A program made the position numbers and the translations under genes. Under the pieces are notes generated by a model. That model ran no database searches. It saw only the letters and a list, made by a program, of their open reading frames with translations, and was not told the DNA's origin. From positions 26,762-90,761 of the forward strand of contig DASQNC010000017.1 of assembly GCA_035645145.1 (NCBI GenBank): 64,000 nt of DNA. The letters are read 5' to 3'. The number at the start of each line of letters is the position of its first letter. Position 1 is the first letter of the stretch. Origin of the DNA: Azospirillaceae bacterium. Lineage in GTDB: Bacteria; Pseudomonadota; Alphaproteobacteria; Azospirillales; Azospirillaceae. Below are positions 63,245 to 64,000 of this stretch, piece by piece.

Positions 63245-63774
63245 CACACAACACACCACGAGGATCGTCCCTCATCACCCTGGCAAGCGGCATTCGCATC
63301 AACCCTGCCGATCCCGATCCACATCTCCTTTCCATTGGGGACATCGCCCGTGCGATGGCGAACACCTGCCGGTTCAACGGGCACTGTCGCCGCTTCTATT
63401 CGGTCGCCGAGCACTCGGTCCATGTCGCGGCCCTTGTGGCACCGCGGCACCGCTCATGGGCGCTGCTGCACGACGCCGCCGAAGTCTTCCTCTCGGACGT
63501 GCCTTTGCCCGCGAAACCGCTGCTCACCGGGTACGCACGCATGGAGGAAAAGGTGCCTGCAGCGATTACTCGGCGCTTTGGGCTTGTGGGGCCCATGCCC
63601 GATGCGGTCAAGACGGCGGATCGGGAGATGCTGCGGCTTAAATTGGCGCTCTTGCTTGGAAACAGCGCGGCAGATCCCAGGACATTGAAACGCCTGAGCT
63701 TGCCCAGGCTGGGCCTTCCACCGGCACAGGCCAAGCGCGCCTTCCTCAGCGCCTTCGCGGGAACCGCACCATGA
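63241..63774 (+). CDS. HD-domain hydrolase (YfbR-like)
   Basis: A 177-aa HD-superfamily phosphohydrolase. Metal-binding residues are visible: His in YSVAEHSVHVA, the HD pair in LLHDAAEVFLSD and a downstream Asp in VKTADREML. This arrangement, with SVAEHS preceding HD, resembles the nucleotidase YfbR and HD hydrolases encoded by phages and mobile elements. The start ATG overlaps the preceding stop, and its own stop overlaps the next start, so the three genes are translated as one unit. Confidence 0.8.
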   Translation: MTHNTPRGSSLITLASGIRINPADPDPHLLSIGDIARAMANTCRFNGHCRRFYSVAEHSVHVAALVAPRHRSWALLHDAAEVFLSDVPLPAKPLLTGYARMEEKVPAAITRRFGLVGPMPDAVKTADREMLRLKLALLLGNSAADPRTLKRLSLPRLGLPPAQAKRAFLSAFAGTAP

Positions 63775-64000
63775 CCCAGCGGATCCCACCCGACTTCGGC
63801 CTCGCTTTTTCCTTCAACCCGCTTCTCTGGGGTACGGCAATGAAACGCAAATTGATCGTAGGCATTGATGGCACCCGCACCGGATGGATTGCCGCATACA
63901 TACGGCCGGGCGGAAATTCCATTGAACTGAAGCACGCCACAAGATTGCAGGATCTGCTTCCCGCCTTCCCCGACGGGATCATCGCGGTGGACATGCCCCT
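63771..64000 (+). CDS. DUF429 (RNase H-like) protein, 3' end outside window
   Basis: The first 76 codons of a gene cut by the window edge. After a short lead (MTQRIPPDFGLAFSFNPLLWG) the protein reads KRKLIVGIDGTRTGWIAAYI and IIAVDMPL, the two first strands of DUF429, a predicted RNase H-fold nuclease with Asp in GIDG and DMPL. The true start could also be MKRKLIVGIDG at 63840. Coupled by ATGA to the HD gene. Confidence 0.72.
   Translation, partial: MTQRIPPDFGLAFSFNPLLWGTAMKRKLIVGIDGTRTGWIAAYIRPGGNSIELKHATRLQDLLPAFPDGIIAVDMP

Overview
The window is a GC-rich (roughly 70 percent by eye) bacterial chromosome segment, most likely from an alphaproteobacterium of the Rhodospirillales/Azospirillum type. 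The grounds are the order mutY / DUF721 (DciA-like) / dsbA-like / smc, an MmcB-type endonuclease gene, the run ffh-rpsP-rimM-trmD-rplS-leuC-leuD-leuB, and a yejABEF-type oligopeptide transporter with two substrate-binding genes. I saw no tRNA, rRNA or CRISPR array. Taxonomy is inferred from gene order and protein flavour only.

Layout. 1-4430 (minus): smc (C-terminus off the window), a DsbA-like thioredoxin and a DUF721/DciA-like gene, divergent from mutY. 5.6-19.8 kb: a DUF1194 secreted protein, a small solute-binding lipoprotein, a CDF transporter, folB, cpdB, a CBS protein, a three-gene ATP-grasp/DUF1190/DUF350 operon like E. coli yjfLMC, a DUF188 protein, mmcB, a decayed IS5-type transposase and a membrane hybrid histidine kinase. 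19.9-23.4 kb (minus): sucCD and a pentapeptide-repeat protein. 23.8-32.8 kb (plus): SRP GTPase, ribosomal/tRNA-modification genes, then leucine biosynthesis. 43.8-48.9 kb: asd, a LysE exporter, pdxY, a CoA-ester lyase and an outer-membrane barrel candidate. 49.1-61.7 kb: a free-standing 24-codon peptide ORF, map, two oligopeptide-binding proteins flanking an AT-rich foreign gene and an amidase, yejBEF and a hydroxyacid reductase. 61.7-64.0 kb: a WYL-domain regulator divergent from a translationally coupled operon (DUF4258-like, HD hydrolase, DUF429).

The most unusual region is 34.0-40.0 kb, lying between leuB and asd, which are usually close together in related genomes. It is a same-strand tandem array of paralogs I cannot assign to a known family. 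Domain A (about 300 aa) is secreted and has four conserved cysteines. Domain B (about 165 aa) carries an S-I-G-A-T-Q-T-D motif. Domain A occurs alone (37706-38713; frameshifted at 38958-39967), as a deletion remnant (35709-36011), and fused to domain B (34058-35653). Domain B also occurs alone with a Pro/Gly-rich tail (36134-37615), and its start plus leader survive as a stub (38745-38873). Repeated terminator-plus-SD leaders and a shared 17-bp dyad upstream of two members indicate an ancestral A-B unit amplified and then rearranged: one copy fused, one split, two decayed.

How genes work together: leuCDB, the threonine-dehydratase-like enzyme and asd serve amino-acid synthesis; ffh, the ribosomal genes and map serve protein production and targeting; the yej transporter with the neighbouring amidase suggests peptide or amide scavenging; the DsbA-like protein could, by inference, oxidise the cysteine-conserved secreted paralogs.
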